The position numbers were made by a program, and so were the translations under genes. The notes beneath the pieces were generated by a model. That model did no database searches and was not told where the DNA came from. It saw nothing but the letters and a program-made list of their open reading frames with translations. From an uncultured Bacilli bacterium (GTDB lineage Bacteria > Bacillota_I > Bacilli_A > RF39 > UBA660), in contig CAKONK010000006.1 of assembly GCA_934097085.1 (NCBI GenBank), positions 1 to 64,000 of the forward strand: a stretch of 64,000 bases of DNA, read 5' to 3'. Of the stretch, positions 42,495-52,528 are shown one piece after another. Each line of letters opens with the position of its first letter. The first letter of the stretch is position 1.

Positions 42495-43680
42495 TATAAT
42501 ATTTAATCGTAAAAATAGTTTTGTTATCATTGGAGATTACATCAATTTTACCATTATTTTTTTCAATTATATTTTTTGCAAGAGAAAGTCCTATACCAAC
42601 ACTTTCAGAACAGTTTTTTTTATTTGTATAAAATCTATCAAATATTTTATTTAATTCTTTATCATTTATTGTACCATTATTAATAATTTCAATTTTACTA
42701 TATATTTTATTATCATTACAATTTATACAAACAATATCATTTTCATTTGAATGTTCTATAGCATTTTTTATTATGTTTGATATTGCCTCCACTTGCCAAT
42801 TAGGATCAATATTTAAATTAAAATCTTTCAAAATATTTAATTTTATATCTATATTTTTTAAATCAGATACTAAACTAACTTTATCTACTGACTTATCTAA
42901 AAGTTCTTTTATACTTACACTTTTATTAGCAAAATTTATTACATTAACATCGAATTTAGAAAGTTTCAAAAGATTTTGTACTAAATTATTTATATTTGCA
43001 TTTTCCTTTGCAATTTTTGAAATAAACTCATTTCTAGATTTTTCATCCATATTTGGATTATCTATTAAATTATCAAGTGCAATACTAATAACTGTAAGTG
43101 GCGTTTTAAGTTGATGAGAAATATCTTCAAGATAAGTTTTAATTATTATTTTATCTTTCAAAGAATTTTCTGCATTATTTTTAAGCATAACGACTGTTTT
43201 ATACATTTCATTTTTAAGTTTTGAAATCATTGTTTCATCTGTACCTTTAATATTCAAATTATAATTTTTCTTATTTATTTCTTCGATTAAATGAATTATT
43301 TCTTCGAGTTTTTTATTTTCATAATTTTTATTTATAATTAAAATAATACTTAATATTAATATAAATAAACTTAAAATAACATTATTAATAATAAATATTT
43401 TTTTATTTTCTTTATCCATACTTATAAGAGCAAATTCATTATCATAATCTATTCCATATTCATTTAAATAATTTAAATTTGTTTTATTATTTAAAATATC
43501 TATTATATCTTTATTATTTATATCCGGATATTTTTCCTTTATAACTGAAATAATATTATTTACAAACATATTATATTTTTCTTTATAAATATTTTCTTGA
43601 TATAAATAAACCATATTAAAGGAAAATGCATATATTAAAATCATTACGATAATTAAAATTATTGTTTTTTTATTTTTCAT
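42490..43680 (-). CDS. Sensor histidine kinase
   Basis: 396-aa membrane kinase. Two transmembrane helices (about 5-25 and 94-113) bracket a short extracellular region. The H-box is ISHQLKTPLTVI (near 189, phospho-His), the N-box NIIKNAIEHS (near 290) and the G-box GIGLSLAKNIIEKNNG (near 362). It overlaps the response regulator gene by 11 bp, so the two are a pair. The signal is unknown; the small ectodomain suggests envelope or lipid cues. Copy B of the 272-bp repeat starts at its stop. Confidence 0.94.
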   Translation of the reverse strand: MKNKKTIILIIVMILIYAFSFNMVYLYQENIYKEKYNMFVNNIISVIKEKYPDINNKDIIDILNNKTNLNYLNEYGIDYDNEFALISMDKENKKIFIINNVILSLFILILSIILIINKNYENKKLEEIIHLIEEINKKNYNLNIKGTDETMISKLKNEMYKTVVMLKNNAENSLKDKIIIKTYLEDISHQLKTPLTVISIALDNLIDNPNMDEKSRNEFISKIAKENANINNLVQNLLKLSKFDVNVINFANKSVSIKELLDKSVDKVSLVSDLKNIDIKLNILKDFNLNIDPNWQVEAISNIIKNAIEHSNENDIVCINCNDNKIYSKIEIINNGTINDKELNKIFDRFYTNKKNCSESVGIGLSLAKNIIEKNNGKIDVISNDNKTIFTIKYYK

Positions 43681-44317
43681 TAATTATATACCCTATTCCT
43701 TTTTTAGTTTCAATAATATTATCACCAATTTTTTCTCTTATTCTTTTTAAATAAACAGTTATTGTATTATCATTTACATCATTACCAGTTAAATTATAAA
43801 TATAATTAATAAGTGATTCACGAGTTATAACTTTGCCTATATTGGTCATAAATAAATATAATATTTTAAGTTCTAAAGAAGTTAGATTTATTATATCACC
43901 ATTTTTCTTAACTTCCATTTTATCAGAATCAAATGTAATACCTTTTACATTAATAACATTTTTCTTATTTGATAAAAGTCTTGCCACTCTTGCAAGAAGT
44001 TCTCTAGTCATAAATGGTTTAGTTATATAATCAGCACATCCCAGTTCAAATCCCTTTACAATATCATCTTCACTATCTTTAGCGGTTAAAAATATAACTG
44101 GAATATTTTTTAAATTTAAATTTTCTTTATAAAAATCAAACCCGTTTCCATCAGAAAGAGTTACATCTAAAATTATTAAATTAAAATCTATTTTATTTAT
44201 AATATTTTTAGCTTTATCTAAGTTATTTACATAATAAAATTCATAATTATTTTCTTTAAAAGTATATGATAAACCATTTGCTATTTCTTCATTATCTTCG
44301 ATTAAAAGTATTTTCAT
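43670..44317 (-). CDS. OmpR-family response regulator
   Basis: 215-aa regulator. Receiver domain 1-115, with acidic pocket IEDNEE (6-11), phospho-Asp in LIILDVTLSDGNGF (near 51), and conserved Thr/Lys (FLTAKD, DYITKPF). The C-terminal winged helix (about 122-215) ends in the usual DNENTITVYLKRIREKIG-like region. The ATG follows AAGAGGT. Paired with the kinase gene it overlaps. Confidence 0.95.
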   Translation of the reverse strand: MKILLIEDNEEIANGLSYTFKENNYEFYYVNNLDKAKNIINKIDFNLIILDVTLSDGNGFDFYKENLNLKNIPVIFLTAKDSEDDIVKGFELGCADYITKPFMTRELLARVARLLSNKKNVINVKGITFDSDKMEVKKNGDIINLTSLELKILYLFMTNIGKVITRESLINYIYNLTGNDVNDNTITVYLKRIREKIGDNIIETKKGIGYIINEK

Positions 44318-44379
44318 ATAAAACCTCTTTCAAGTAATATTTTACTAAAAAACATATAAAAAGTCTAACACATCTAATG

Positions 44380-45444
44380 TTAAACTCTTAAATTTATTTC
44401 AAATGTTCCATTAATAATTTCTTCAGGAGTTAATAAACTACCGTTTTCTTTTTGCAATTCTAAACTTTTATTATAATTATCCACAAAATCTTTATATTTC
44501 TCAATACCAAAATCACTTATAAGTAATGAAACTTTATCCATATATTTCTTATTATGTAAATTTCTACGCAAAGATTCTTTAATATTTAATGGAGCATTAA
44601 TGAAATCTAGTAACTGAGATAAGAACTTTTTAAGATAAAATTCATATACTTTTATTGAATTAAAATATTCATCTTTTATTAAATCATATTTAGAAACTTC
44701 TTCATCATTTTTTGCAAGTAATAAATTAAAATATTTTAATCTTGATAAATTATACTCTTTTATAATATTTTCAATACAATTTTTTAACTCGTTGCTTGTT
44801 AAAGAATCTTTTACTCCCCCATCACGTTGTGATAGACTTAAATCCTCTGCTGTATATTTACCACTTTGTCTTAAAACGCTTTTTACAGCATCTTTCAAAC
44901 TACCGTTAAATAATTTTACATTTAACCCAATAAGTTTATTTTTTTGTTCATCAGATAAATTATAAAAAGTTTGTTCTTCAATTAAAATTATGGCTTCATC
45001 TGATAATAAAACATCACCCTTAACAGAGGTATCCGTAGGTACTAAAGAAATCACATCATCTATATGATATTTTAATGGTTCAATAATTGCACATTTCTTA
45101 TTAGAAAATGTATTATTGCCAAATCCATGTTCAGAATCATCTGGACAAATTCCATTTAAGGAAAATAAAACTATTGAGTTATAATTTGATAAATAAGGAA
45201 TATATTCTTTTGTTATATTTGCGCACTCTCTTACATAATTATCATAGTAATCTTCATCAGTAAATACTTTAGAATAATCTTGCTCAGGTAAAATACCTAA
45301 TTTTGTTAACAAATCACTAATTGCATTTTGAAACTCCCCACCTAAAATTTTACATAAATATTTTTCATTACTAAGCGGTCTAATAACGCCTTCGAATGGT
45401 ATAATATTTGTTGCTCTTACTAAAGCAATATTTTCAATATTCAT
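44380..45444 (-). CDS. Hypothetical protein, 354 aa
   Basis: Not recognised. Soluble, no membrane span. N-terminal region has TNIIPFEGVIRPLSNEKYL, then an unusual HGFGNNTFSNKKCAIIEPL stretch (near 125-143), followed by a helical C-terminal half with Lys/Leu-rich segments (YFNLLLAKNDEEVSKYDLIK). The start is preceded by AAAGGAAAC and overlaps the EamA gene stop by four bases, suggesting co-translation. It is upstream of the two-component genes by 62 bp. Confidence 0.6.
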   Translation of the reverse strand: MNIENIALVRATNIIPFEGVIRPLSNEKYLCKILGGEFQNAISDLLTKLGILPEQDYSKVFTDEDYYDNYVRECANITKEYIPYLSNYNSIVLFSLNGICPDDSEHGFGNNTFSNKKCAIIEPLKYHIDDVISLVPTDTSVKGDVLLSDEAIILIEEQTFYNLSDEQKNKLIGLNVKLFNGSLKDAVKSVLRQSGKYTAEDLSLSQRDGGVKDSLTSNELKNCIENIIKEYNLSRLKYFNLLLAKNDEEVSKYDLIKDEYFNSIKVYEFYLKKFLSQLLDFINAPLNIKESLRRNLHNKKYMDKVSLLISDFGIEKYKDFVDNYNKSLELQKENGSLLTPEEIINGTFEINLRV

Positions 45445-46331
45445 AATTTGTTTCCTTTCTTTATATTTTTTTTATCAATTATTGTAAAATAAATTCCCAT
45501 GAGCATCAAAATTAAACTTATTACAAAATATATAGTAATTTTTTCTTTGAATAAAATTAGTGAAATAAGTGCTCCGAATATAGGACTAAATGAAAATACT
45601 ATTGAAGTTTTTGATATTCCTATATAGTTTATTGCATATACATAATACAAAATACTGATACCATACGTAAAAAATCCGATTACAAGTAAATACCAATTAT
45701 TTATAAAAAGTTCAAATATATTTATATTTAAAATAAATAATAAATTAAAGATTGCTACAGCAAAGCATTTATAAAATACCAAAAGAAGTGGATTTTTATC
45801 ACTTACTTTAGCCGTTAAATTATTTTCTAATCCCCAACATGCTGTAGCAAATACTGTAAGCATACTTGCAATTGATAATTTAAATTCTGTACTACTATCA
45901 AATGATAATAAAATGCCTCCAATACTTACTAAAATAACTGCTATTATCAAATTTTTACTTATTTTTGTTTTAAAAATAAAATGTGAAATTACTATTGTAA
46001 AACTTATCTCTAAAATACTTATTAATGATACTGTACTAGCATCAATATATTTTAAACTTTCTACAATAAATAATGCAGCCAGAATATCAAAGATAATTAC
46101 CCCAATAATAAAAATTGATTCCCCTTTTGGAGGTTTTAAAGAAAATTTTTGTTTTTTATTAAATAACATAAGTAAAAATAACCCTACAGCACTACCAAAA
46201 TAAAGCAAAAAAAGTATTTCATTTGTAGAAAGTGTTTTTAAACTATATTTTGAAACTGGTACATTAAGATCATATAAAAATGCAGATAAAAACGCAAATA
46301 ATAATCCTTTTCTTTCATTTTTCTTTAACAT
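45441..46331 (-). CDS. EamA/DMT family transporter
   Basis: 296-aa drug/metabolite transporter with ten transmembrane helices in two EamA repeats. The second repeat carries AINYIGISKTSIVFSFSPIFGALISLILFKEK (about 230-261; landmarks SPIFGALIS and LFKEK), the family hallmark. The first repeat has YIDASTVSLISILEISF. Exporters of amino acids or metabolites are typical; substrate unknown. It begins three bases after the isochorismatase-like gene and overlaps the 354-aa gene. Confidence 0.88.
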   Translation of the reverse strand: MLKKNERKGLLFAFLSAFLYDLNVPVSKYSLKTLSTNEILFLLYFGSAVGLFLLMLFNKKQKFSLKPPKGESIFIIGVIIFDILAALFIVESLKYIDASTVSLISILEISFTIVISHFIFKTKISKNLIIAVILVSIGGILLSFDSSTEFKLSIASMLTVFATACWGLENNLTAKVSDKNPLLLVFYKCFAVAIFNLLFILNINIFELFINNWYLLVIGFFTYGISILYYVYAINYIGISKTSIVFSFSPIFGALISLILFKEKITIYFVISLILMLMGIYFTIIDKKNIKKGNKL

Positions 46332-46333
46332 AA

Positions 46334-46852
46334 TTAGCCTTCTTTTCTATTTAATAATTTAATGACATTTTTATTACCTATCAATTTTTTTAACATTTTT
46401 ATTGCACTTTTATGAAATTTTTTACCTGAATGACTCATACAATAATTTTCAATTACTTTTACATTAAAACTATTTTCAAATAAATCAACTGCGGTTTTCA
46501 TAACACAAGCATCAGTATCAATTCCACACAAATAAATACAATTAATATTATTTATATGCACATATTCTAAAAATTCTTTGTTAAGTGCTGTATAAACATT
46601 TTTACAAAACACTTTTGAATTTTTTGTATCTATTACAATATTTTGACCATCTTCGGTTAAGCAACCTTTATAATCTAACTTTCTATAAAAATCATTATTT
46701 TCACTATTTATAAATTTAGTAAAGGCTATATAATCAAAAGCATTACTATCAATTAATTTTGAAATTTTATTTGGCAATTTATCTGTTTTTTTATTAATAA
46801 AGTCTTTTTGTAAATCTATTATAAGTAATAGTGATTTATCTTTTTTATTCAT
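46334..46852 (-). CDS. Isochorismatase-family cysteine hydrolase
   Basis: 172-aa hydrolase. Catalytic triad candidates are Asp in LLIIDLQKDF (near 13), Lys in FCKNVYTAL (near 88) and Cys in GIDTDACVMKTAVDLF (near 122). This matches nicotinamidase/isochorismatase-like enzymes. The role could be nicotinamide salvage, but key metal ligands of nicotinamidases are not obvious. The ATG follows AAGAGGT. It is in a tight run with cutA and the transporter. Confidence 0.85.
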   Translation of the reverse strand: MNKKDKSLLLIIDLQKDFINKKTDKLPNKISKLIDSNAFDYIAFTKFINSENNDFYRKLDYKGCLTEDGQNIVIDTKNSKVFCKNVYTALNKEFLEYVHINNINCIYLCGIDTDACVMKTAVDLFENSFNVKVIENYCMSHSGKKFHKSAIKMLKKLIGNKNVIKLLNRKEG

Positions 46853-46865
46853 GTTTTACCTCTTT

Positions 46866-47186
46866 TTAAATTTCTTTAGTAGTTTCATCAATCCAAAATA
46901 AATACTTTAGATTTCCATCATTTATATCATAGCAAATAATTTCCGGCACTTCATAATTATGATTTTCTAAAATAATGTTTTCTATTTTTTTATATAAATC
47001 TTTTCTTGTTTTCATTTTTACTAAATATTCTTTTGAAGTTACTAATTTATTTTCCCAAAAATATTTTGATTTTATTTTTGATATTTGTATGCAACTAATT
47101 AATCTTCTTTCAAGTAATATATCAGTAACCTTCTTTAAATTTTTCTTATTATTAAACGTTGTAGTAATTAAAATATATTCATTCAT
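46866..47186 (-). CDS. cutA: CutA1-like divalent-cation tolerance protein
   Basis: 106-aa trimer-forming protein. The pattern ILITTTFNNKKNLKKVTDIL, later SCIQISKIKSKYFWENKLV and NHNYEVPEIICYDI, is typical of CutA1. The usual CVNI metal-site Cys lies in SCIQI. The ATG follows AGAAAGGAT. Annotated elsewhere as metal tolerance, though its true role is debated. Confidence 0.88.
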   Translation of the reverse strand: MNEYILITTTFNNKKNLKKVTDILLERRLISCIQISKIKSKYFWENKLVTSKEYLVKMKTRKDLYKKIENIILENHNYEVPEIICYDINDGNLKYLFWIDETTKEI

Positions 47187-47197
47187 AAAAATCCTTT

Positions 47198-47707
47198 CTA
47201 AACCTCAATACAATAAATTAATCTTCTACCACCATGTATAGTTATTTCATTAATAACTTTGTAGCCTAAAATATCAAAATTTCTTGAACTATATATATTT
47301 TCAGGATGAACAGTGGCAACAATCTTTTTTACATTTAATTTTTTTGCATCATTATAAATAATTTCCATTCCCTGGCATTGTAAACCAAATCCTCGATAAT
47401 TTTTATCAATCATTATTGAATCAAGAATTGCTACATCGGTATTATCATAAAGTTTATATTCTTCGATTATTTCCTGTGGTGGATTAATTGTTAAAATAAA
47501 TAACCCTATCATTATTTCTTTATCAAAAAGCATATATACAACACCATTATTTTCAAGTGGATATACAATTTCTTCCTTGGTTAAAGGTGTAAAAAAATCC
47601 TTTCTTTCCATATTATTTATAACATTATCTTGAAAATTTATTATTTCTCTTAAATCTTTTATTTGAGCCTTAACTATCCTTATATTTTCATTAATTTTAT
47701 ATTTCAT
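47198..47707 (-). CDS. GNAT family acetyltransferase
   Basis: 169-aa N-acetyltransferase. The acetyl-CoA loop is DKNYRGFGLQCQGMEIIY (about 97-114, degenerate R/QxxGxG/A), preceded by the DVAILDSIMI strand. The late strand NFDILGYKVI is usual. The substrate is unknown. It has no clear Shine-Dalgarno. Confidence 0.83.
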   Translation of the reverse strand: MKYKINENIRIVKAQIKDLREIINFQDNVINNMERKDFFTPLTKEEIVYPLENNGVVYMLFDKEIMIGLFILTINPPQEIIEEYKLYDNTDVAILDSIMIDKNYRGFGLQCQGMEIIYNDAKKLNVKKIVATVHPENIYSSRNFDILGYKVINEITIHGGRRLIYCIEV

Positions 47708-47810
47708 TTTTTCTACTAAAGTAAATTACACGTTTACATTACTACCTTTCTAACATTATTTTACTAAACAAATAATAAAAAGGCAAATCTATTTATAAGT
47801 AAACACAGTA

Positions 47811-47842
47811 AAAAAAGACTTAAATTTTAAATTTAAGCCTAT
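47811..47842 (-). terminator. Intrinsic terminator of the ABC exporter operon
   Basis: Minus-strand AGGCTTAAAT/ATTTAAGTCT hairpin followed by T7, overlapping the permease stop. Confidence 0.7.
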
Positions 47843-50400
47843 ATATTTTCATTTCTAATTGAATCTAAAATATTTTTAGAATTAACTTTTTTAACTGAAT
47901 ATCTCATAAGGGAGAATATTAATATAAATACTATTATAATACTTATAATTATACCTTTTAAAGGTAAATGATAAATTAATGTCATTTCACCGATAAATGC
48001 TCTATGAATGATAAGTGATAAAATAATACCTATTGGAATACCTATAATAAGGGCTTTTATGCAATAAAAGAAACTTTCTAAAAATATCATTTTATTAAAC
48101 TCTTTAGTTGTCATACCAATACTTCGAAGTGATGCAAACTCACCACGTCTTAAAGCAACATTTGTGGTAATAGTATTAAATATATTTGTAATTCCAATTA
48201 TAGCAATAACAATAATAAATCCATAAAGAAATATTGCTACAATTATATATAATGAGTTCATTTGATTAGCATATTCATTAGTATTATTAACGTAAATATT
48301 ATCATCATTTGGAAAAAGTTTATCTATTTCATCTTGAGTATCATTAGCATTTTTAGCATCCATATATATAGAGGTTAAATTAAGGTGTGATAAATCATTA
48401 TTATAAATTTTATCAAATGTTTCATCACTTACGATAATAACTGGTGCTTCACCATTATTTTCAAGTCCTAAAGGTTTTTCTGATGTTGACTTAATAGCCC
48501 TTAATTTAACTATACTATTTGTTTCACTATTTTTTAATTCTATAGTTTCTCCATCTTTATAGTCTAAAACATTAAATTCTATCTTACTACCATTTTCTGA
48601 ATATATAAAATTATTAATAATAATTGCATCATAATCTAAAGTATCCTTTATATTAAGTTTTTGTAAATAATTATCATATTCTTTTTTACCAACACATTTA
48701 ATTGAAATGGTATTAATATTATCATTATTAAAGCCAAATTCACTTGCTTTTTTTGTAAATTTTAAATAATCAGCATTTATAATAATTGTTCTTATAAATG
48801 AAATTCGATTAATATTTTCTAAAGATTCAATTTGTTTAATCTTTTCATTTCTTGCTTTTTCATTTTCTTCATTAAGCATAACCTCTAAATTATAGTTATA
48901 CTCACCTATTTCTTGTTTTACTACTGTAAAAGCTGTATTTATAAAATATGAAAGTCCAATATAAACCGCTACACAAAAGATTATTGATACTACTGTTGTA
49001 CGATATTTTTTACTATTTCTTTTAATATTTTTATAGGAAATAACTCCTCCGATACCAAAAAGTTTATTTATAAATTTAGGATATTTAATTTTCTTTTTTA
49101 AAGTTATTTCTCCAGGATTACGAATTGCTTCGATTGGTAAAGTTTTCGAAGCTTTTTTAGCAATCTTTTTACTAGATAAATAAATTGTAAGTAAACTTAA
49201 GATAATTGAAATTAAAATTGCTAAAAAATTTACCTTAAATACTAAGAAACCTTCGATAACAAATGCACTTCCTAAAAGTAAATTAACTATTTTAATTAGA
49301 ACAAAAGCTGCAAAAACGCCTGATAATAATCCTAAAATAATACCAATTAAACCTAAAATAAAGCTTTCATAATAAACACATTTTTTTATTTGTTTTGAGG
49401 TTGCTCCAACACTTATAAGATGTGCATAGCTTTTTATTTTTTCTGTATAAGAAATATTAAAACTTGATTTTATACAATAAACACTTGTAAAAATTATAAT
49501 TATTGTTACTACTGTAGCAATAGTAAAAAGAGCTCTTGTTGTACCATCATCAAATGTTGATGAAAGCATTTTAATTAAATAAGTATTTTGATTATAGTTA
49601 TATTTAACCTTTGCCATTTCATCTTTATTATATTCACCAATTTCTAAATCTTTTAAAGTTTTACCAGATACACCAATAATACCTCCAACAACATTATATC
49701 TATTTTTTAAACCTTTATTAGTTAAATAAACATATACATCATTTAATTTACTACCATTTTCACTATAAGTAATAAATGTATAACCAGGTGCTGTGTAAGG
49801 CTCTAAATCCATTCTTTTTACGATACCTACAATTTTATATGTTTTAGTGTTAGCATTTATTATTTCCTCTTTAGTATCAATATCATAAGGATTATTTTGA
49901 TTTAAATTATATCCCTCGCTTTGTCTTTGACCAATGTCTAAAGTTATATAATCTCCTATTTTATAATCAAGTCTTCCATTAGTTTTTACACTTGTGGGAA
50001 TAACTATTTCATTTTCATTTGTAGGGACTTTTCCCTCGACTAGATTTAAACCAAGATTTTCCATAGCATTTTTATTCATACTAACAACATAAGCATAAGG
50101 TTTAGCTTCATTTTGACTTTCTATTTTAGCATAACCAAGTCCACTTACAAGATATAAATCTTTTATACTACGATTATTTTTTAAAAAAGATATTTCACTT
50201 TCAGGTACATCATAAAAAACATATTCATAATTACCATTTGATTTTTTTTCATATTCAATCAAACTTTCTCTAAAACTTGTTACCATTGTAGCAACCGCTG
50301 TAATAAGGGCCACAGATAAAAGTATTCCAATAGTTGTTACAACACTTCTTTTTTTATTTAATTTAAGATTTTGAATAGTGATTTTTCTTAAAATATTCAT
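47839..50400 (-). CDS. ABC transporter permease, FtsX/MacB-like, two FtsX domains
   Basis: 853-aa membrane protein. N-terminal helix (about 19-41) and a periplasm-side domain to about 280, then three helices, a second ectodomain (about 500-720) and three C-terminal helices. Two FtsX domains contain ISVGATSKQIKKCVYYESFI (first) and LRSIGMTTKEFNKMIFLESF (second), the typical coupling helices. Together with the ATPase gene just upstream (overlap of four bases), it forms a mechanotransmission-type exporter, often for lipids or peptides such as bacitracin-like agents. Confidence 0.93.
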   Translation of the reverse strand: MNILRKITIQNLKLNKKRSVVTTIGILLSVALITAVATMVTSFRESLIEYEKKSNGNYEYVFYDVPESEISFLKNNRSIKDLYLVSGLGYAKIESQNEAKPYAYVVSMNKNAMENLGLNLVEGKVPTNENEIVIPTSVKTNGRLDYKIGDYITLDIGQRQSEGYNLNQNNPYDIDTKEEIINANTKTYKIVGIVKRMDLEPYTAPGYTFITYSENGSKLNDVYVYLTNKGLKNRYNVVGGIIGVSGKTLKDLEIGEYNKDEMAKVKYNYNQNTYLIKMLSSTFDDGTTRALFTIATVVTIIIIFTSVYCIKSSFNISYTEKIKSYAHLISVGATSKQIKKCVYYESFILGLIGIILGLLSGVFAAFVLIKIVNLLLGSAFVIEGFLVFKVNFLAILISIILSLLTIYLSSKKIAKKASKTLPIEAIRNPGEITLKKKIKYPKFINKLFGIGGVISYKNIKRNSKKYRTTVVSIIFCVAVYIGLSYFINTAFTVVKQEIGEYNYNLEVMLNEENEKARNEKIKQIESLENINRISFIRTIIINADYLKFTKKASEFGFNNDNINTISIKCVGKKEYDNYLQKLNIKDTLDYDAIIINNFIYSENGSKIEFNVLDYKDGETIELKNSETNSIVKLRAIKSTSEKPLGLENNGEAPVIIVSDETFDKIYNNDLSHLNLTSIYMDAKNANDTQDEIDKLFPNDDNIYVNNTNEYANQMNSLYIIVAIFLYGFIIVIAIIGITNIFNTITTNVALRRGEFASLRSIGMTTKEFNKMIFLESFFYCIKALIIGIPIGIILSLIIHRAFIGEMTLIYHLPLKGIIISIIIVFILIFSLMRYSVKKVNSKNILDSIRNENI

Positions 50401-51068
50401 TTATCATCCACTATCCTTCCATCTTCAATAGTAATAATCCTATCAGACATTTTAGCAATTTCTAAATTATGAGTTATCATAATAATTGTTTGGTTATACT
50501 TTTTATTAGTTTTTTTAAGAAGACTAACAATTTCCTCACTTGCTTTTGAATCAAGATTTCCTGTAGGTTCATCTGCAAGAATTAATGATGGTCTTGTTAT
50601 AAGTGCTCTTCCTATTGAAACTCTTTGTTGTTGTCCTCCGGAAAGCTGACTTGGTAAATGACTTTTTCTATTTTCAAGTCCTAAAAGTTCAAGCATTTCA
50701 TTTAAATCATTTTTATCTGGTTTTCTTCCATCAAGTTCTAAAGGAAGTGATATATTTTCTATTACATTTAATATTGGAATTAAATTATAAAATTGATAAA
50801 TAAGTCCTATTTGTCTACGTCTAAATATAGCTAAATCATCATTATTTAATTTATAAATATCTTCATCATTTATAAAAACTTTTCCACTTGTGGGTCTATC
50901 TACACCACCGATTAAATGAAGAAGTGTACTTTTACCACTTCCACTTGCTCCAACAATTGAAACAAACTCTCCTTTTTCTACAGTAAAAGAAACATTATCA
51001 AGTGCCACTACTTTACTTGCTCCTGTTCCATAAACTTTACTTAAATTTTCTACTTTTAAAATTTCCAT
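50397..51068 (-). CDS. ABC transporter ATP-binding protein, MacB-like
   Basis: 223-aa nucleotide-binding domain. Walker A GASGSGKST (38-46), Q-loop YQFYNLIP, signature LSGGQQQRVSIGRAL (near 142), Walker B LILADEPTGNLDS and switch His in ITHNLE. Typical of the LolD/MacB/BceA group. The ATG follows GAAGGAAAT. It precedes and overlaps the permease gene. Confidence 0.96.
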   Translation of the reverse strand: MEILKVENLSKVYGTGASKVVALDNVSFTVEKGEFVSIVGASGSGKSTLLHLIGGVDRPTSGKVFINDEDIYKLNNDDLAIFRRRQIGLIYQFYNLIPILNVIENISLPLELDGRKPDKNDLNEMLELLGLENRKSHLPSQLSGGQQQRVSIGRALITRPSLILADEPTGNLDSKASEEIVSLLKKTNKKYNQTIIMITHNLEIAKMSDRIITIEDGRIVDDK

Positions 51069-51080
51069 AATTTCCTTCTT

Positions 51081-51245
51081 TCAAATTAAGTATATTATAA
51101 CAAAATGACTTTTAAGTGACAAAAAACATTTCAAAAAATTTCTTAATATTTCAAAAATATTTACTAGACTATCCCGATTTCTGTAACTATTTTTTATATT
51201 ATTTAATATATTTATTGATTCATTTAAATCTTTATCATGCTTCAT
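51081..51245 (-). CDS. Possible small ORF, 54 aa, or a gene remnant
   Basis: A 54-codon frame starting at an ATG with AAAGGTG five bases upstream and encoding MKHDKDLNESINILNNIKNS then a hydrophobic, Lys-rich tail. The same frame is open upstream to about 51340 with protein-like composition but no start, so it may be a decayed gene. It lies between the ABC operon and the 290-aa gene. Low confidence. Confidence 0.3.
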   Translation of the reverse strand: MKHDKDLNESINILNNIKNSYRNRDSLVNIFEILRNFLKCFLSLKSHFVIIYLI

Positions 51246-51513
51246 ATGACACCTTTGAGAACTTTGATAGTAAGTATCAACCTTTATAATGTATTTTTTT
51301 ATATTTTTAAATGTATAATCAACTGACTTTAATATATACTAAAATATCAAAATCTATATGTTTTAATTTGTTATCACCTCTTTTACTAGAAAAATAAACA
51401 TATAATATGTAAACAATTTGTTTTTTTTCTTACCATGTGATACTAATATACATCATTAAAAAAATTATCGTCAATAGAAAATGTGAAATTTTGTTTGTCT
51501 TTTATTTTTTTAA
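51246..51513. other. Intergenic stretch, no clear gene
   Basis: Very AT-rich. Apart from the open frame that continues the remnant below 51340, and an isolated GAGGTGATAA on the minus strand near 51380, I see no promoter, repeat or RNA that I can support. Confidence 0.4.
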
Positions 51514-51545
51514 AAAAATATAGATTAATTTATAACCTATATTAT
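51514..51545 (-). terminator. Intrinsic terminator
   Basis: Minus-strand AATATAGGTTA/TAATCTATATT hairpin followed by T7, about 45 bases past the stop of the 290-aa membrane protein gene. Confidence 0.6.
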
Positions 51546-51588
51546 TGTTTTTTCAGCTCAACTTCACACTAGATTTTAAAGAGCCATA

Positions 51589-52461
51589 TTATTCATATGA
51601 AACAATTTTATATTCATTATGATCATTTAATTTAAAAGTAAATTCTTTTGAAGAAGTTTCATTGAAATTAACAGAACTATCACACTTATCATTTGTTTCT
51701 TTTATAAATTTAGTTTTACTTGAATCTAAATAATACTTACATGTATATTCATCATTATCAGTTAACTCTTGAACACCATAAACGTATGTTAACTTTAAGA
51801 CTTTACTATCTTTATCCATTTGACTATTAACTACAATATAACTTTCTTTATTTTGATCATCTAAATCACCAAAATATTGTGTGATTTTACATTCTTTATC
51901 ATCACAACTTATACTTTTCGCGGCAAGACCATATTTATAATTATAATTAGATAAATTAATTTCAATATTAGATAAATCATAATATCTTTTTATAATATTA
52001 TTAAAATCATCAATCGTTATACTAAAATTAGATAATATTTTATTAGAATAATATTTAATTTTCATTACAACATTATCTACAATAACATCTTGCTTATTTT
52101 CACTTTCAGTTAGTCGTAAAAAATCATGAAAATTAGTATAAGTATAAATATCATTTGCATCATAAAAATCAGATTTGGTTAAATAAAATCCTATTAAATC
52201 ATTATCAATTTCACTTATATTTTCTAAATAAAAATCAATATTATTTTCATTTGTTTCGTTATTAATTACATTATCAACATAATTATTTTCAATAGTTTTA
52301 TTTGCATTTATTATATTATTATTTTCATTTGTATTTGATACATTTTTATCTTTTAATAGTATCAAACTTACTACTATACCTATTATAATAATTAATAAAA
52401 TACTTAAATATATTAAAATATTTTTTTTATTATTTTCATTATTTTTAATTTCATTTTTCAT
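51589..52461 (-). CDS. Single-pass membrane protein, Asn/Asp-rich ectodomain
   Basis: 290 aa. A cytoplasmic tail (1-15), one membrane helix (about 16-37), an Asn-rich linker and a large ectodomain with two Cys pairs (SCDDKECK and YTCKYY...NDKCDSS). The ATG at 52461 follows GAGGAGAG; a three-codon longer form with GTG is unlikely. It is not recognised, but the layout (anchor, Asn/Thr linker, Cys-stabilised domain) is typical for surface proteins of this group. Followed by a terminator. Confidence 0.65.
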   Translation of the reverse strand: MKNEIKNNENNKKNILIYLSILLIIIIGIVVSLILLKDKNVSNTNENNNIINANKTIENNYVDNVINNETNENNIDFYLENISEIDNDLIGFYLTKSDFYDANDIYTYTNFHDFLRLTESENKQDVIVDNVVMKIKYYSNKILSNFSITIDDFNNIIKRYYDLSNIEINLSNYNYKYGLAAKSISCDDKECKITQYFGDLDDQNKESYIVVNSQMDKDSKVLKLTYVYGVQELTDNDEYTCKYYLDSSKTKFIKETNDKCDSSVNFNETSSKEFTFKLNDHNEYKIVSYE

Positions 52462-52528
52462 ATCACACACTCTCCTCTATAATGATTATATATCATAGAA
52501 AAAAGAATGTAAATAAAAAAATTATAGA

